A stretch of DNA of 20,722 nucleotides from CAYLZO01 sp964387775 (GTDB lineage Bacteria > Chloroflexota > Anaerolineae > JAAYZQ01). The position numbers and the translations under genes are program-made. The notes beneath the pieces are model-generated. The model saw nothing but the letters and a program-made list of their open reading frames with translations, searched no databases and was not told the origin of the DNA. Below, piece after piece: positions 1 to 6,561 of this stretch (position 1 is the stretch's first letter; each line of letters begins with the position of its first letter). Location of the stretch: the NCBI GenBank assembly GCA_964387775.1, contig CAYLZO010000073.1, positions 1 to 20,722 of the forward strand. The letters are read 5' to 3'.

Positions 1-1
1 C

Positions 2-193
2 GAACTCGACCCGGAGCAGCCGCGCACTACACTCGGCGGGCGACTGGCCAACTGGTGGACCCAGACCGACCGCGACCTGCGCCTACGCAACGCCGAGCGC
101 CTGCGCGCCCTCGTTCGCGACCACGGCGATGCGGTGCGGGTCTTTTGCTCCCACGATCCAGGCCAATTGGAGCATTTGACAGCGGCAGGTTAG
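2..193 (+). CDS. MBL-fold metallo-hydrolase, C-terminal fragment (5' end outside window)
   Basis: An open frame enters from the left edge and encodes 63 residues before a TAG stop. The segment around RLRALVRDHGDAVRVFCSHDP resembles the end of metallo-beta-lactamase-fold hydrolases, where a late Ser-His-Asp motif supplies a metal ligand. The metal-binding HxHxDH motif would lie upstream and cannot be seen, so the substrate cannot be named. The next gene is also an MBL-fold protein but has its own strong promoter, so the two need not share a transcript. The family call rests on a short C-terminal motif only. Confidence 0.55.
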   Translation, partial: ELDPEQPRTTLGGRLANWWTQTDRDLRLRNAERLRALVRDHGDAVRVFCSHDPGQLEHLTAAG

Positions 194-227
194 TGTGACG
201 GTCGGCTCGATTGGGACCAACGGGTGA

Positions 228-256
228 TTGACAGGCGGGGCGTGGCCGAGTATAAT
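228..256 (+). promoter_or_regulatory. Perfect sigma70/SigA-type promoter for the MBL-fold gene
   Basis: TTGACA at 228-233 and TATAAT at 251-256 are separated by exactly 17 bp, so both hexamers match the consensus. Transcription should start near 263 and leave a leader of about 55 nt. That leader can form a 6-bp hairpin, CTCGCC at 280-285 with GGCGAG at 296-301, just before the ribosome binding site. The hairpin has no U-run and is not an obvious terminator. Confidence 0.85.
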
Positions 257-317
257 AGCCGCCGTGTCGTTGCTCGCACCTCGCCCGCTTTGGCTGGCGA
301 GCTAGAAAGAGGATGCT

Positions 318-1085
318 TTGGCTTACATCAATTACATCGGCCACGCCACCGTCTCGATAGACATCGGCCAGATCCGCGTGCTGACCGACCCGATCCTGCG
401 CGATCGCGTCTTTTTCTTGCAGCGCCACGGGCCGAATCCGGCCACCGATCTGCTCAAAGCGCGCGCGCCCGACCTCGTCCTGCTGTCGCACCTGCACTAC
501 GACCACGCCGACCTGCCTTCCCTCCGCCGCCTGCCCCCTTCGACGGCCGTCATCGCCCCCAGGGGCAGCGGCGCGTACCTCTCCCGCTGGGCCGGGGTCG
601 AGGTCCACGAGATGGCCGAGGGCGAGACCGTGTCGGTCGCCGACGTCGAGATTACGGCCCTGCCCGCCGAACACGGCCCCCTGCTCTCGATGCCCCGGCC
701 GGTGACGAACTGCCTCAGCTTTGTCCTGCGCAACCGCCTGTCGGTCTATTTTGCCGGCGACACCGACCTTTTTGAGGCCATGGACGACATCGGCCGCGAT
801 TTTGACCTGGACGTGGCCCTGCTGCCGGTCTGGGGCTACAGTCATCGCCTGGGGAGCGGGCACCTGAGCCCCTTCACGGCGGCCCAGGCCCTGACCCGGC
901 TCCAGCCCCGGGTGGCGGTGCCCGTCCATTGGGGCGCCCTGCGCTACCTGGGACCCGAATCGTGGTGGGGGACGATGGGCTTTCTGCACATGCCACCCCA
1001 CGCCTTTGCCCACCACGCCTCGCGCCTGGCGCCCCAGACCGAGGTCCGCGTGCTCAATCCGGGCCAGGGGACCGCCGTCCACTGA
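318..1085 (+). CDS. MBL-fold metal-dependent hydrolase (UlaG / NAPE-PLD-like family)
   Basis: This is a 255-residue soluble protein with a complete metallo-beta-lactamase fold. It opens with YIGHATVSIDIGQIRVLTDP, the usual first strands of UlaG/NAPE-PLD-like hydrolases. The metal motif HLHYDH gives H58, H60, D62 and H63, and later ligands are AGDTD near residue 151 and PVHWG near residue 203. Members hydrolyse phosphodiester, lactone or N-acyl phospholipid bonds, and the true substrate cannot be read from sequence. The start is TTG at 318, preceded by a purine-rich AAAGAGGA at 306-313; no better ATG fits the N-terminal homology. The 3' end overlaps the convergent threonine synthase-like gene by 32 bp with no terminator between, so antisense interference is possible. 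Confidence 0.85.
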   Translation: MAYINYIGHATVSIDIGQIRVLTDPILRDRVFFLQRHGPNPATDLLKARAPDLVLLSHLHYDHADLPSLRRLPPSTAVIAPRGSGAYLSRWAGVEVHEMAEGETVSVADVEITALPAEHGPLLSMPRPVTNCLSFVLRNRLSVYFAGDTDLFEAMDDIGRDFDLDVALLPVWGYSHRLGSGHLSPFTAAQALTRLQPRVAVPVHWGALRYLGPESWWGTMGFLHMPPHAFAHHASRLAPQTEVRVLNPGQGTAVH

Positions 1086-2205
1086 GCGGCAGGGTCAAAG
1101 AGATCGTCGGGCTGCCCTTCAGCCCGCTGCCGGTAAGCACGACGACGACGGTCTCGCCGGCTCTCACGCCGGCTGCCAGGGGCTCCATCGCGGCCACTGC
1201 CGTCGCGCTCGTCGGCTCCACGAATAGGCCGCGATGGGCAAGTTGTGCCCGGGCTTGTACGATTTCGTCCTCTGTGACGATCAGGCAGCGGCCGCCGGTT
1301 TCGCGCAGGGCTTGCAGCACCCGCCGGCCCCGCACCGGCTCGGCGATGGCCAGCCCCTCGGCGACGCTGGTGCCCCGGGGCTCGACGCCCGGCACGTGGT
1401 CCAGCCCGGCGTGCAGGGCTTCACACACCGGCGGCAGGAGGGCCGGTTGCACGCCGACGAGGCGGGGCAGTCGCTCGACCAGGCCCGCCGCCCTCAGCCG
1501 TCGAAAGCCGAGCCAGGCGCCCAGCAGATGGACGCCCTGGCCCACGGGCACGACGAACCAGTCGGGGGCGCGGCGGCCCATCTGCTCCCAGACCTCCCAG
1601 GCGACCGATTGCTGGCCGAGTAGGAACGCAGGGTGGTAGACGTGGGAGGCGAGGACGACGCCCTGCGCGGCCAGCGCCCAGGCCGCCAGCCTGGCCTTCT
1701 CCCGAGGGCCTTCAACGGGATGGACCCGCGCGCCATAGACCTCGATCTGGGCCTGCTTGGCGGGCGAGGCGTGGGCCGGGATGAAAATGTCGGCTTCGAG
1801 ACCGGCGCGGGCAGCGTAAGCCGCGACCGAGGCCCCCGCGTTCCCCGACGAATCGTCCGCCACCCGGGTGGCTCCCGCCCGGCGCACGACGTTGATCATC
1901 ACCTCGGTGCCCCGGTCCTTGAAGGAGCCGGTCGGGGCGAGAAAGTCGAGCTTGAACCAGGTCGAGGGGTTGTACGCAGGAAGCTGCACGAGGGGCGTCC
2001 AGCCCGCCGAAAGGCTCAGGGGGGCGCCGCCCGGGTCCAGGCCAAAGTGGTGCCGGTAGCGCCAGATCGACTGGGCGCGCGAGTCGATGGCCGCCGGGTC
2101 GAAATCGGTGCGTTCCGGGGGCTCCCAGGCGCCGCCGCAGGGGCAACGCCACTCGGTCAGCGCCAGGGAGGCTCTCCGGCCACATTCGGGGCAAAACACA
2201 TCCAT
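1054..2205 (-). CDS. thrC: Threonine synthase-like PLP-dependent enzyme
   Basis: This 383-residue protein has the threonine synthase architecture, converting O-phospho-L-homoserine to threonine plus phosphate. A short N-terminal zinc ribbon, C5-x2-C8 and C21-x-C23, precedes the fold-type II PLP core. The PLP lysine is K96 in TGSFKDRG, and SSGNAGAS follows as the substrate/phosphate-binding loop. A glycine-rich VVVVLTGSGLKG near the C-terminus completes the family pattern. ATG at 2205 is chosen because GAGGTGA at 2217-2211 lies 5 nt upstream; a GTG at 2214 falls inside that binding site. The gene is transcribed divergently from the thiamine operon by its own promoter. A related threonine dehydratase-like activity is possible but the zinc ribbon favours threonine synthase. 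Confidence 0.85.
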   Translation of the reverse strand: MDVFCPECGRRASLALTEWRCPCGGAWEPPERTDFDPAAIDSRAQSIWRYRHHFGLDPGGAPLSLSAGWTPLVQLPAYNPSTWFKLDFLAPTGSFKDRGTEVMINVVRRAGATRVADDSSGNAGASVAAYAARAGLEADIFIPAHASPAKQAQIEVYGARVHPVEGPREKARLAAWALAAQGVVLASHVYHPAFLLGQQSVAWEVWEQMGRRAPDWFVVPVGQGVHLLGAWLGFRRLRAAGLVERLPRLVGVQPALLPPVCEALHAGLDHVPGVEPRGTSVAEGLAIAEPVRGRRVLQALRETGGRCLIVTEDEIVQARAQLAHRGLFVEPTSATAVAAMEPLAAGVRAGETVVVVLTGSGLKGSPTISLTLPLSGRRSPGPD

Positions 2206-2285
2206 GTCTCTCACCTCAAAGATCGTCCGCTCGCCCTAGCAGCGCGAGGGCACCAGGGACGGTGATTGGCTTTGCGTGACGCCCA

Positions 2286-2314
2286 ATCCTACCATAGCTC
2301 GGGAATTCGGTCAA
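2286..2314 (-). promoter_or_regulatory. Promoter of the threonine synthase-like gene
   Basis: On the minus strand TTGACC (2314-2309) and TAGGAT (2291-2286) are separated by 17 bp. Each hexamer differs from consensus at one or two positions. The predicted start near 2279 leaves a leader of about 75 nt before the gene. No leader peptide, T-box or riboswitch was recognised in it. Confidence 0.65.
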
Positions 2315-2363
2315 AGGGCTCGGCCAACGCTTTGGCCGGGATTTGCGGCGGGCGGCGAACTGG

Positions 2364-2392
2364 TTGACAGAAGGGGGACGGCATGGTAGAAT
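2364..2392 (+). promoter_or_regulatory. Promoter of the TPP-riboswitch operon
   Basis: TTGACA at 2364-2369 is a perfect -35 and TAGAAT at 2387-2392 a near-perfect -10, with 17 bp between them. Transcription would start near 2399, about 15 nt before the riboswitch aptamer, which is where a riboswitch promoter should be. Confidence 0.8.
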
Positions 2393-2413
2393 GTACATGT
2401 TAACAAGAGGGAA

Positions 2414-2511
2414 CGATTTGGGGAGCTTGGGGAGAACCAGGCTGAGAGGGCGACCGGAATCCGTCGCCGACCCTTTGAACCTGACCCGGGTAATGCCGGC
2501 GGAGGAAAGCG
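2414..2511 (+). promoter_or_regulatory. TPP riboswitch (THI element)
   Basis: The conserved TPP aptamer blocks appear in order: GCTGAGAGGG at 2441-2450, ACCCTTTGAACCTGA at 2470-2484, and CCGGGTAATGCCGG (core at 2486-2499) followed by CGGAGGAAAGC. These are the pyrimidine-sensing CTGAGA loop and the pyrophosphate-sensing half. Helices seen include GCTTGG with CCAGGC, the P5 stem CCGG-GTAATG-CCGG, and an optional extra hairpin GGCGAC with GTCGCC. P1 could be CGATTT (2414-2419) with AAAGCG (2506-2511), with one mismatch. Binding of TPP should favour the downstream terminator and switch off thiN and thiB. Confidence 0.95.
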
Positions 2512-2519
2512 ATGCGACG

Positions 2520-2555
2520 AGACCGCCGCCCGACAGGCCAGGCGGTCTTTTTTTT
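2520..2555 (+). terminator. Rho-independent terminator, riboswitch expression platform
   Basis: AGACCGCC (2520-2527) pairs with GGCGGTCT (2541-2548), an inner GCC/GGC extends the stem, and eight T residues follow (2548-2555). It sits between the aptamer and the ribosome binding site of thiamine pyrophosphokinase. This is the layout of a transcription-attenuating TPP riboswitch in which ligand binding permits termination. The competing antiterminator pairing was not worked out. Confidence 0.85.
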
Positions 2556-2577
2556 GTCAGAACAGCAGGAGGTGAGC

Positions 2578-3234
2578 GTGCGGGCGATCATCGTCGCCGG
2601 GGGCGACCCGGGCAAGGTAGAGGATTGGCAGAAGTGGATTCGGGACGGAGACCTGACCATCGGCGCCGACGGTGGCGCGGCGCGGATGCTGGATTGGGAC
2701 CTGGTCCCCGATGCGGTCGTCGGCGACCTCGACTCGCTGCCCGACGAGGCCCGCGCCGAGCGGGAAGCGCGGGGCAGCCGCTTCGTGGTCCATCCCCGGG
2801 CCAAGGACGAGACCGACCTGGAGCTGGCCCTCACCTGGGCGGTGGAAGAAGGCGCGGACGAGATTATCGTGCTGGGCGCCCTGGGCGGGCGGCTCGATCA
2901 CCTGGTGGCCAACGTGCTGCTCTTGACCTTGCCCGCCCTGGAAGGCGTGGCCGTCTCTATCGTCAGCGGCGGGCAAACGGCCCGGGTGCTGCGCGGCGGC
3001 GAGACGGTCCGGCTCGACGGCCGGCCAGGCGACGTAGTCTCGCTGCTGCCCCTGGGCGGCCCCGCGCGGGGGGTGACGACGGTCGGGCTGGCCTGGCCTC
3101 TGGAGGGCGAGACGCTACGCTTTGGCTTCAGCCGGGGCGTGAGCAACGAGATGACCGGTTCCACGGCCCACGTCTCTGTGGATGACGGCTACCTGCTGGC
3201 CGTGCACGGCTCCCCGGACATGGAAAGCGAGTAG
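2578..3234 (+). CDS. thiN: Thiamine pyrophosphokinase (thiamin diphosphokinase)
   Basis: This 218-residue protein transfers pyrophosphate from ATP to thiamine to give TPP, the ligand of the riboswitch upstream. It contains the family motifs GADGGA (residues 29-34) and VGDLDS (48-53), which bind metal and nucleotide. KDETDLELAL and GALGGRLDH further along belong to the same catalytic domain, and the C-terminal beta-domain binds thiamine with GVSNEMTG. The start is GTG at 2578, with AGGAGG at 2567-2572 spaced 5 nt; an upstream in-frame ATG would lie inside the terminator. The following thiamine-binding lipoprotein starts 33 nt later, so the pair forms a salvage unit of uptake plus activation repressed by TPP. 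Confidence 0.92.
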   Translation: MRAIIVAGGDPGKVEDWQKWIRDGDLTIGADGGAARMLDWDLVPDAVVGDLDSLPDEARAEREARGSRFVVHPRAKDETDLELALTWAVEEGADEIIVLGALGGRLDHLVANVLLLTLPALEGVAVSIVSGGQTARVLRGGETVRLDGRPGDVVSLLPLGGPARGVTTVGLAWPLEGETLRFGFSRGVSNEMTGSTAHVSVDDGYLLAVHGSPDMESE

Positions 3235-3267
3235 TCGAGTAGAAGTAAACGAGAAGGAGGACGAGAA

Positions 3268-4371
3268 ATGAGAACGCGACGTTTTTGGCTAATCCTTGGG
3301 ATCGTGACGCTGGTGTTGGCGGCCTGCGGTCCCCAACCCACGGCCACGGTGCCATCGGCGACAGAAACCCCCACGGGCGCGACCGTGGGGGCCGCCGCCG
3401 TGGTCACGGTCATGACCCACGACAGTTTCGACGCGAGCGAAGACGTGATCGCTGCCTTTCAGAAGAGCTGCAACTGCAAGGTCCGGTTCTTGAAATCGGG
3501 CGACACCGGCCTGATGCTGAATCAGGCGTTGCTGAGCAAGGAGAACCCCCTGGCCGACGTGATCTATGGCGTGGACAATACCTTTCTCAGCCGGGCGCTG
3601 AACGGCGGCATCTTGGAGCCTTACGCGTCCCCGGCGCTGGACAACATCCGCGACGACCTCAAGTTGGACGCCAGCAACCGCATGTTGCCCGTGGACTATG
3701 GCGACGTGTGTCTGAATTACGACAAGGCCTGGTTCGAAGAGGAGGGCCTGGCCCCGCCTGCCGATCTGCCGGACCTGACCCAGCCCGATTACCAGGGGCT
3801 GACCGTGGTGGAGAACCCGGCCACTTCCTCGCCGGGCCTGGCCTTTCTGCTGGCGACCATCGGGCGTTTTGGTGAGGCGGGCGACTCCAACTACCTGGAC
3901 TACTGGGCCGACCTGCGGGCCAACGACGTGCTGGTCACCGATGGCTGGAGTGATGCTTATTACGGCAACTTTACCTACGCCTCGGAGGGCGACCGGCCCA
4001 TCGTGGTCAGCTATGCCAGCAGTCCGCCGGTGGAGGTGCACTTTGCCGAGGAACCCTTTGAGGAGGCGCCCACCGGCGTCGTCACAGCCGATGGCAGTTG
4101 CTTCCGCCAGATCGAGTTCGTCGGCATCCTGAAGGGCACCGACAACCGAGCCCTGGCCGAGCAGTGGATCGACTTTATGCTGGGCGAGACCTTCCAGGAG
4201 GACATCCCGCTCAAGATGTTTGTCTTTCCGGCCAACGTGAACGCCGATCTGCCCGAGGTCTTTGCCGAGTTTGCCCAGGTTCCCGAGAATCCGGCCACGG
4301 TGGACCCGGAAGCCATCGAGGCCAACCGTGAGGCCTGGATTCAGGCCTGGACGGAGACGGTCTTGCGATGA
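3268..4371 (+). CDS. thiB: Thiamine ABC transporter substrate-binding lipoprotein
   Basis: This 367-residue extracytoplasmic protein has a lipoprotein signal peptide: a basic MRTRR start, a hydrophobic stretch, and the lipobox LAAC with the lipidated cysteine at residue 20. The mature part resembles ThiB/TbpA: VTVMTHDSFDASEDVIAAFQ, then a CNC segment, NPLADVIYGVDNTFLSRAL, and YGDVCLNYDKAW. It should bind thiamine or a phosphorylated form and deliver it to an ABC permease. A strong AGGAGG at 3256-3261 precedes the ATG. Its stop overlaps an ATG in the arrangement ATGA, as expected if a permease followed, but no permease is encoded in this window. It is repressed by TPP if co-transcribed with thiN. 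Confidence 0.9.
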   Translation: MRTRRFWLILGIVTLVLAACGPQPTATVPSATETPTGATVGAAAVVTVMTHDSFDASEDVIAAFQKSCNCKVRFLKSGDTGLMLNQALLSKENPLADVIYGVDNTFLSRALNGGILEPYASPALDNIRDDLKLDASNRMLPVDYGDVCLNYDKAWFEEEGLAPPADLPDLTQPDYQGLTVVENPATSSPGLAFLLATIGRFGEAGDSNYLDYWADLRANDVLVTDGWSDAYYGNFTYASEGDRPIVVSYASSPPVEVHFAEEPFEEAPTGVVTADGSCFRQIEFVGILKGTDNRALAEQWIDFMLGETFQEDIPLKMFVFPANVNADLPEVFAEFAQVPENPATVDPEAIEANREAWIQAWTETVLR

Positions 4372-4442
4372 CGGGCTATCCGATGTCGGATTCCTTGCCG
4401 GCACAGCGGCAATCGCCAATCGTAAATCGTCTTGTATCCTGA
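4368..4442 (+). other. 24-codon ORF in the position of the expected thiP permease; possible remnant
   Basis: An ATG overlaps the thiB stop and opens 24 codons (MTGYPMSDSLPAQRQSPIVN and four more) before TGA. ThiB genes are normally followed by the permease thiP and ATPase thiQ, and the ATGA junction is a classic translational coupling site. The short peptide has no recognisable permease features. Part of it is made of a 7-nt repeat, and the promoter of the next gene lies across its end. It may be the scar of a deletion, or simply chance. Confidence 0.3.
4408..4428 (+). repeat. Heptanucleotide repeat, 3 degenerate units
   Basis: Three consecutive 7-mers GGCAATC, GCCAATC and GTAAATC run between thiB and the promoter of the bifunctional nuclease gene. 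Two other loci in the window (12183-12266 and 18607-18627) show the same 7-nt periodicity with related sequence. Confidence 0.6.
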
Positions 4443-4460
4443 CCGCTCTTGTGGTATAAT
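4432..4460 (+). promoter_or_regulatory. Promoter of the bifunctional nuclease gene
   Basis: TTGTAT at 4432-4437 and a perfect TATAAT at 4455-4460 are spaced 17 bp. The leader from about 4467 to 4555 can fold, since CCTGTCA near 4471-4477 is complementary to TGACAGG near 4510-4516. No known riboswitch was recognised in it. Confidence 0.75.
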
Positions 4461-4555
4461 CTAGGCCAACCTGTCACCCAGGCGCCAAGGGCCTCATTCT
4501 ACTCACGACTGACAGGGTGTAGAGAGCCTTTGGGGTCTGCTGGAGAGGAGTCAAG

Positions 4556-5056
4556 ATGATCAAAGTCACGATTGACAGCGTTCGGGCCAGTTTGCTATCC
4601 CAACACCGGGTGGTGGTCCTCAAAGAAGAAGAGATGGAGCGCTACCTGGCCATCTGGATCGGCCCGTACGAAGCGGATGCCATCACCATCCGGTTACAAA
4701 ACGTGGAGGTCGCCCGGCCCCTGACCCACGATCTGCTCAAGCAAGCCGTCGACAAGCTGGGCGCCAAGGTTTCCCACATCCTGGTGAACGATCTACACGA
4801 CGACACCTTCTACGCCCGAGTGGTGATGGACCGTGAGGGGGAGCGCATCGAGCTCGACTCGCGACCCAGCGACGCCATTGCCCTGGCTGTGCGGGTCGGC
4901 GTCCCCGTTTTTGTCGCCGAGTCGGTGATGGAGCGGGCCGGCGTCACGCCTGACGAAGAAATCGACATGGATGCCCTCACGCCTGAGGAAGAGGAAAAGC
5001 TGGCACCCTACAAGGACTTTATCGAAGGGTTGGACCTGGACGACTTGGAGGAGTAG
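4556..5056 (+). CDS. Bifunctional nuclease family protein (BFN, DUF151)
   Basis: A 166-residue acidic protein, the usual length for DUF151/BFN proteins. Family signatures are LKEEEMERYLAIWIGPYEAD near the N-terminus, ARPLTHDLL, and the conserved block LDSRPSDAIALAVR (about residues 100-113). An acidic tail, TPEEEEKLAPYKDFIEGLD, is also typical. Some family members have been reported to cleave both RNA and DNA, but the role in most bacteria is unknown. GAGAGGAG about 6 nt upstream supports the ATG. It has its own promoter and lies ahead of dnaB, separated by about 150 nt containing a long hairpin. Confidence 0.9.
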   Translation: MIKVTIDSVRASLLSQHRVVVLKEEEMERYLAIWIGPYEADAITIRLQNVEVARPLTHDLLKQAVDKLGAKVSHILVNDLHDDTFYARVVMDREGERIELDSRPSDAIALAVRVGVPVFVAESVMERAGVTPDEEIDMDALTPEEEEKLAPYKDFIEGLDLDDLEE

Positions 5057-5126
5057 GCCCGGAAGGCAGTGAGGCTTCTGGCAGGCTGGGTGGCCGCCAA
5101 GCTTGCCGTCATGGAAAGGGTCGCAG

Positions 5127-5167
5127 GTGGGCTCCTGCTTTGAGGCGTAACGCCGGCGGGAGCCCGC
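5127..5167. other. Long stem-loop between the BFN gene and dnaB
   Basis: GGGCTCCTGC (5129-5138) pairs with GCGGGAGCCC (5156-5165) with one wobble, and two further pairs extend the stem outward. The loop itself holds a small hairpin, GGCG-TAA-CGCC at 5144-5154. No U-run follows, so it is not a standard intrinsic terminator. It could slow transcription, stabilise an mRNA end or be a processing site. The rest of 5057-5205 holds no gene that I can support. Confidence 0.55.
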
Positions 5168-5205
5168 TTTGTGCACTATGTGCGTAGCAAGGAGAAAGTT
5201 GGAGC

Positions 5206-6561
5206 GTGGCAGAGAGCAGCAGAATTGAACGGCTTCCGCCTCAGAACATCGAGGCGGAGGAGGCGGTGCTCGGCGCGCTGCTGATCGATCCCGACGCCAT
5301 CATCCGCGTGGCGACCCTCTTGCGCCCCGAGGAATTCTACCGGGAGAAGCATGGCTGGATCTATGACACCGTCCTGGCCCTTCACGAGCGCCGAGAGCCC
5401 ATCGATTTCCTGACCGTCTGCGACGAGCTCGACCGGCGGGAGCAGCTCGACGAAGTGGGGGGCGCGGCGTTCATCACCTCTCTGATCAACGCGGTGCCGA
5501 CCCACATCCACGCCGAGCACTATGCCCGGATCGTGCAGCGGACGGCCACCCGCCGGCGGCTCATCGAAGCCGCCGGGCAGATCGCCGTGCTGGCTTATCA
5601 GGAGGCCGACGACGTCGACGAGGTGGTGGACCGCGCCGAGCAGATCCTCTTTGGCGTCTCGGAACGGCGTCTCTCCCGCGAACTGGTGCCCATCAAGCAG
5701 GTTCTGAGTGACTATTACGACCGGATCGAACATCTGACCCGCCACCAGGGCGAACTGATCGGCATCCCCACCGGCTTTGGCGACATCGACAAGCTCCTGG
5801 GCGGCTTACAGCGCTCGGATATGATCATCCTGGCCGCGCGGCCCAGCGTGGGCAAGACGAGCCTGGCCCTGAGCTTTGCCCACAACGCGGCCAAAAAATT
5901 CCGCCAGCGAGTTGCATTCTTTAGCCTGGAGATGTCCAACGAACAGGTGGTGCAGCGGCTCATGTCGGCCGAGACCGGAATCGACTCCCAGCGCCTGCGG
6001 CGGGGCGAGATCGCCGAAGGCGAGTGGGGCAAGTTTATGAAAGCCACCAGCGACCTGTCAGAGATGCTCTTTTTCATCGACGATACGCCCGGCATCTCGG
6101 CCCTGGAGCTGCGGACCAAGGCCCGTCGCCTCCACGCCGAGGTGGGCCTGGATCTGGTCGCCGTGGACTATTTGCAGCTCATGCGCGGCGACTATCGCTC
6201 CGAGAATCGCGTGCAGGAGGTTTCGGGCATCTCGCGGGCGCTCAAGGCCCTGGCCCGCGAGCTGGAGGTGCCGGTGCTGGCCCTGTCGCAGCTCTCCCGG
6301 GGCGTCGAGTCGCGCACCGACAAGCGTCCGATTCTCTCCGATCTGAGGGAGAGTGGCTCTCTGGAGCAGGACGCCGACGTCGTCATGTTTATCTATCGCG
6401 ACGAACTTTACAACGAGAATACTGAGCGGAAGAACATCGCCGACATCATCGTCGCCAAACACCGCAACGGGCCGACGGGCACGGTCTCGCTCTATTTCCA
6501 GAAGGAGCTGGCCCAGTTCCGCGAGGCCGAGATGCGCCGCACGGAGGTAGACGTCTACTGA
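5206..6561 (+). CDS. dnaB: Replicative DNA helicase DnaB
   Basis: This 451-residue protein has the full DnaB layout. The N-terminal domain starts with LPPQNIEAEEAVLGALLIDP, a linker helix follows, and a RecA-like helicase domain begins near residue 180. The Walker A motif ARPSVGKTSLAL has K217, the Walker B region LDLVAVDYLQLM has D321, and SQLSRGVESRTDKRP and DLRESGSLEQDADVV are the later DnaB motifs. As a hexamer it unwinds DNA at the replication fork. The frame is continuous through the usual insertion sites, so there is no intein. The start is GTG at 5206, with AAGGAG further upstream at 5189-5194. Candidate loader genes, dnaD-like and a twin-AAA ATPase, lie about 2 kb downstream. Confidence 0.97.
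   Translation: MAESSRIERLPPQNIEAEEAVLGALLIDPDAIIRVATLLRPEEFYREKHGWIYDTVLALHERREPIDFLTVCDELDRREQLDEVGGAAFITSLINAVPTHIHAEHYARIVQRTATRRRLIEAAGQIAVLAYQEADDVDEVVDRAEQILFGVSERRLSRELVPIKQVLSDYYDRIEHLTRHQGELIGIPTGFGDIDKLLGGLQRSDMIILAARPSVGKTSLALSFAHNAAKKFRQRVAFFSLEMSNEQVVQRLMSAETGIDSQRLRRGEIAEGEWGKFMKATSDLSEMLFFIDDTPGISALELRTKARRLHAEVGLDLVAVDYLQLMRGDYRSENRVQEVSGISRALKALARELEVPVLALSQLSRGVESRTDKRPILSDLRESGSLEQDADVVMFIYRDELYNENTERKNIADIIVAKHRNGPTGTVSLYFQKELAQFREAEMRRTEVDVY

Noticed and set aside
27..1082. Minus-strand open frame (351 codons) opposite the MBL-fold genes
   Set aside because: No domain is recognisable, and it runs antisense to a gene with intact HxHxDH and a consensus promoter.
3289..4419. 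Long minus-strand open frame (376 codons) opposite thiB
   Set aside because: It is a complement artefact of high-GC codon usage. The plus strand has clear ThiB homology, a lipobox and a ribosome binding site; the minus frame has no recognisable domain.
5057..5205. Small open frame of about 25 codons between the nuclease gene and dnaB
   Set aside because: No ribosome binding site or homology is visible, and the hairpin overlaps its 3' part.
5206..6561. Intein in dnaB, a frequent insertion site
   Set aside because: The protein is of normal length (451 residues), and Walker A and the later motifs are uninterrupted.
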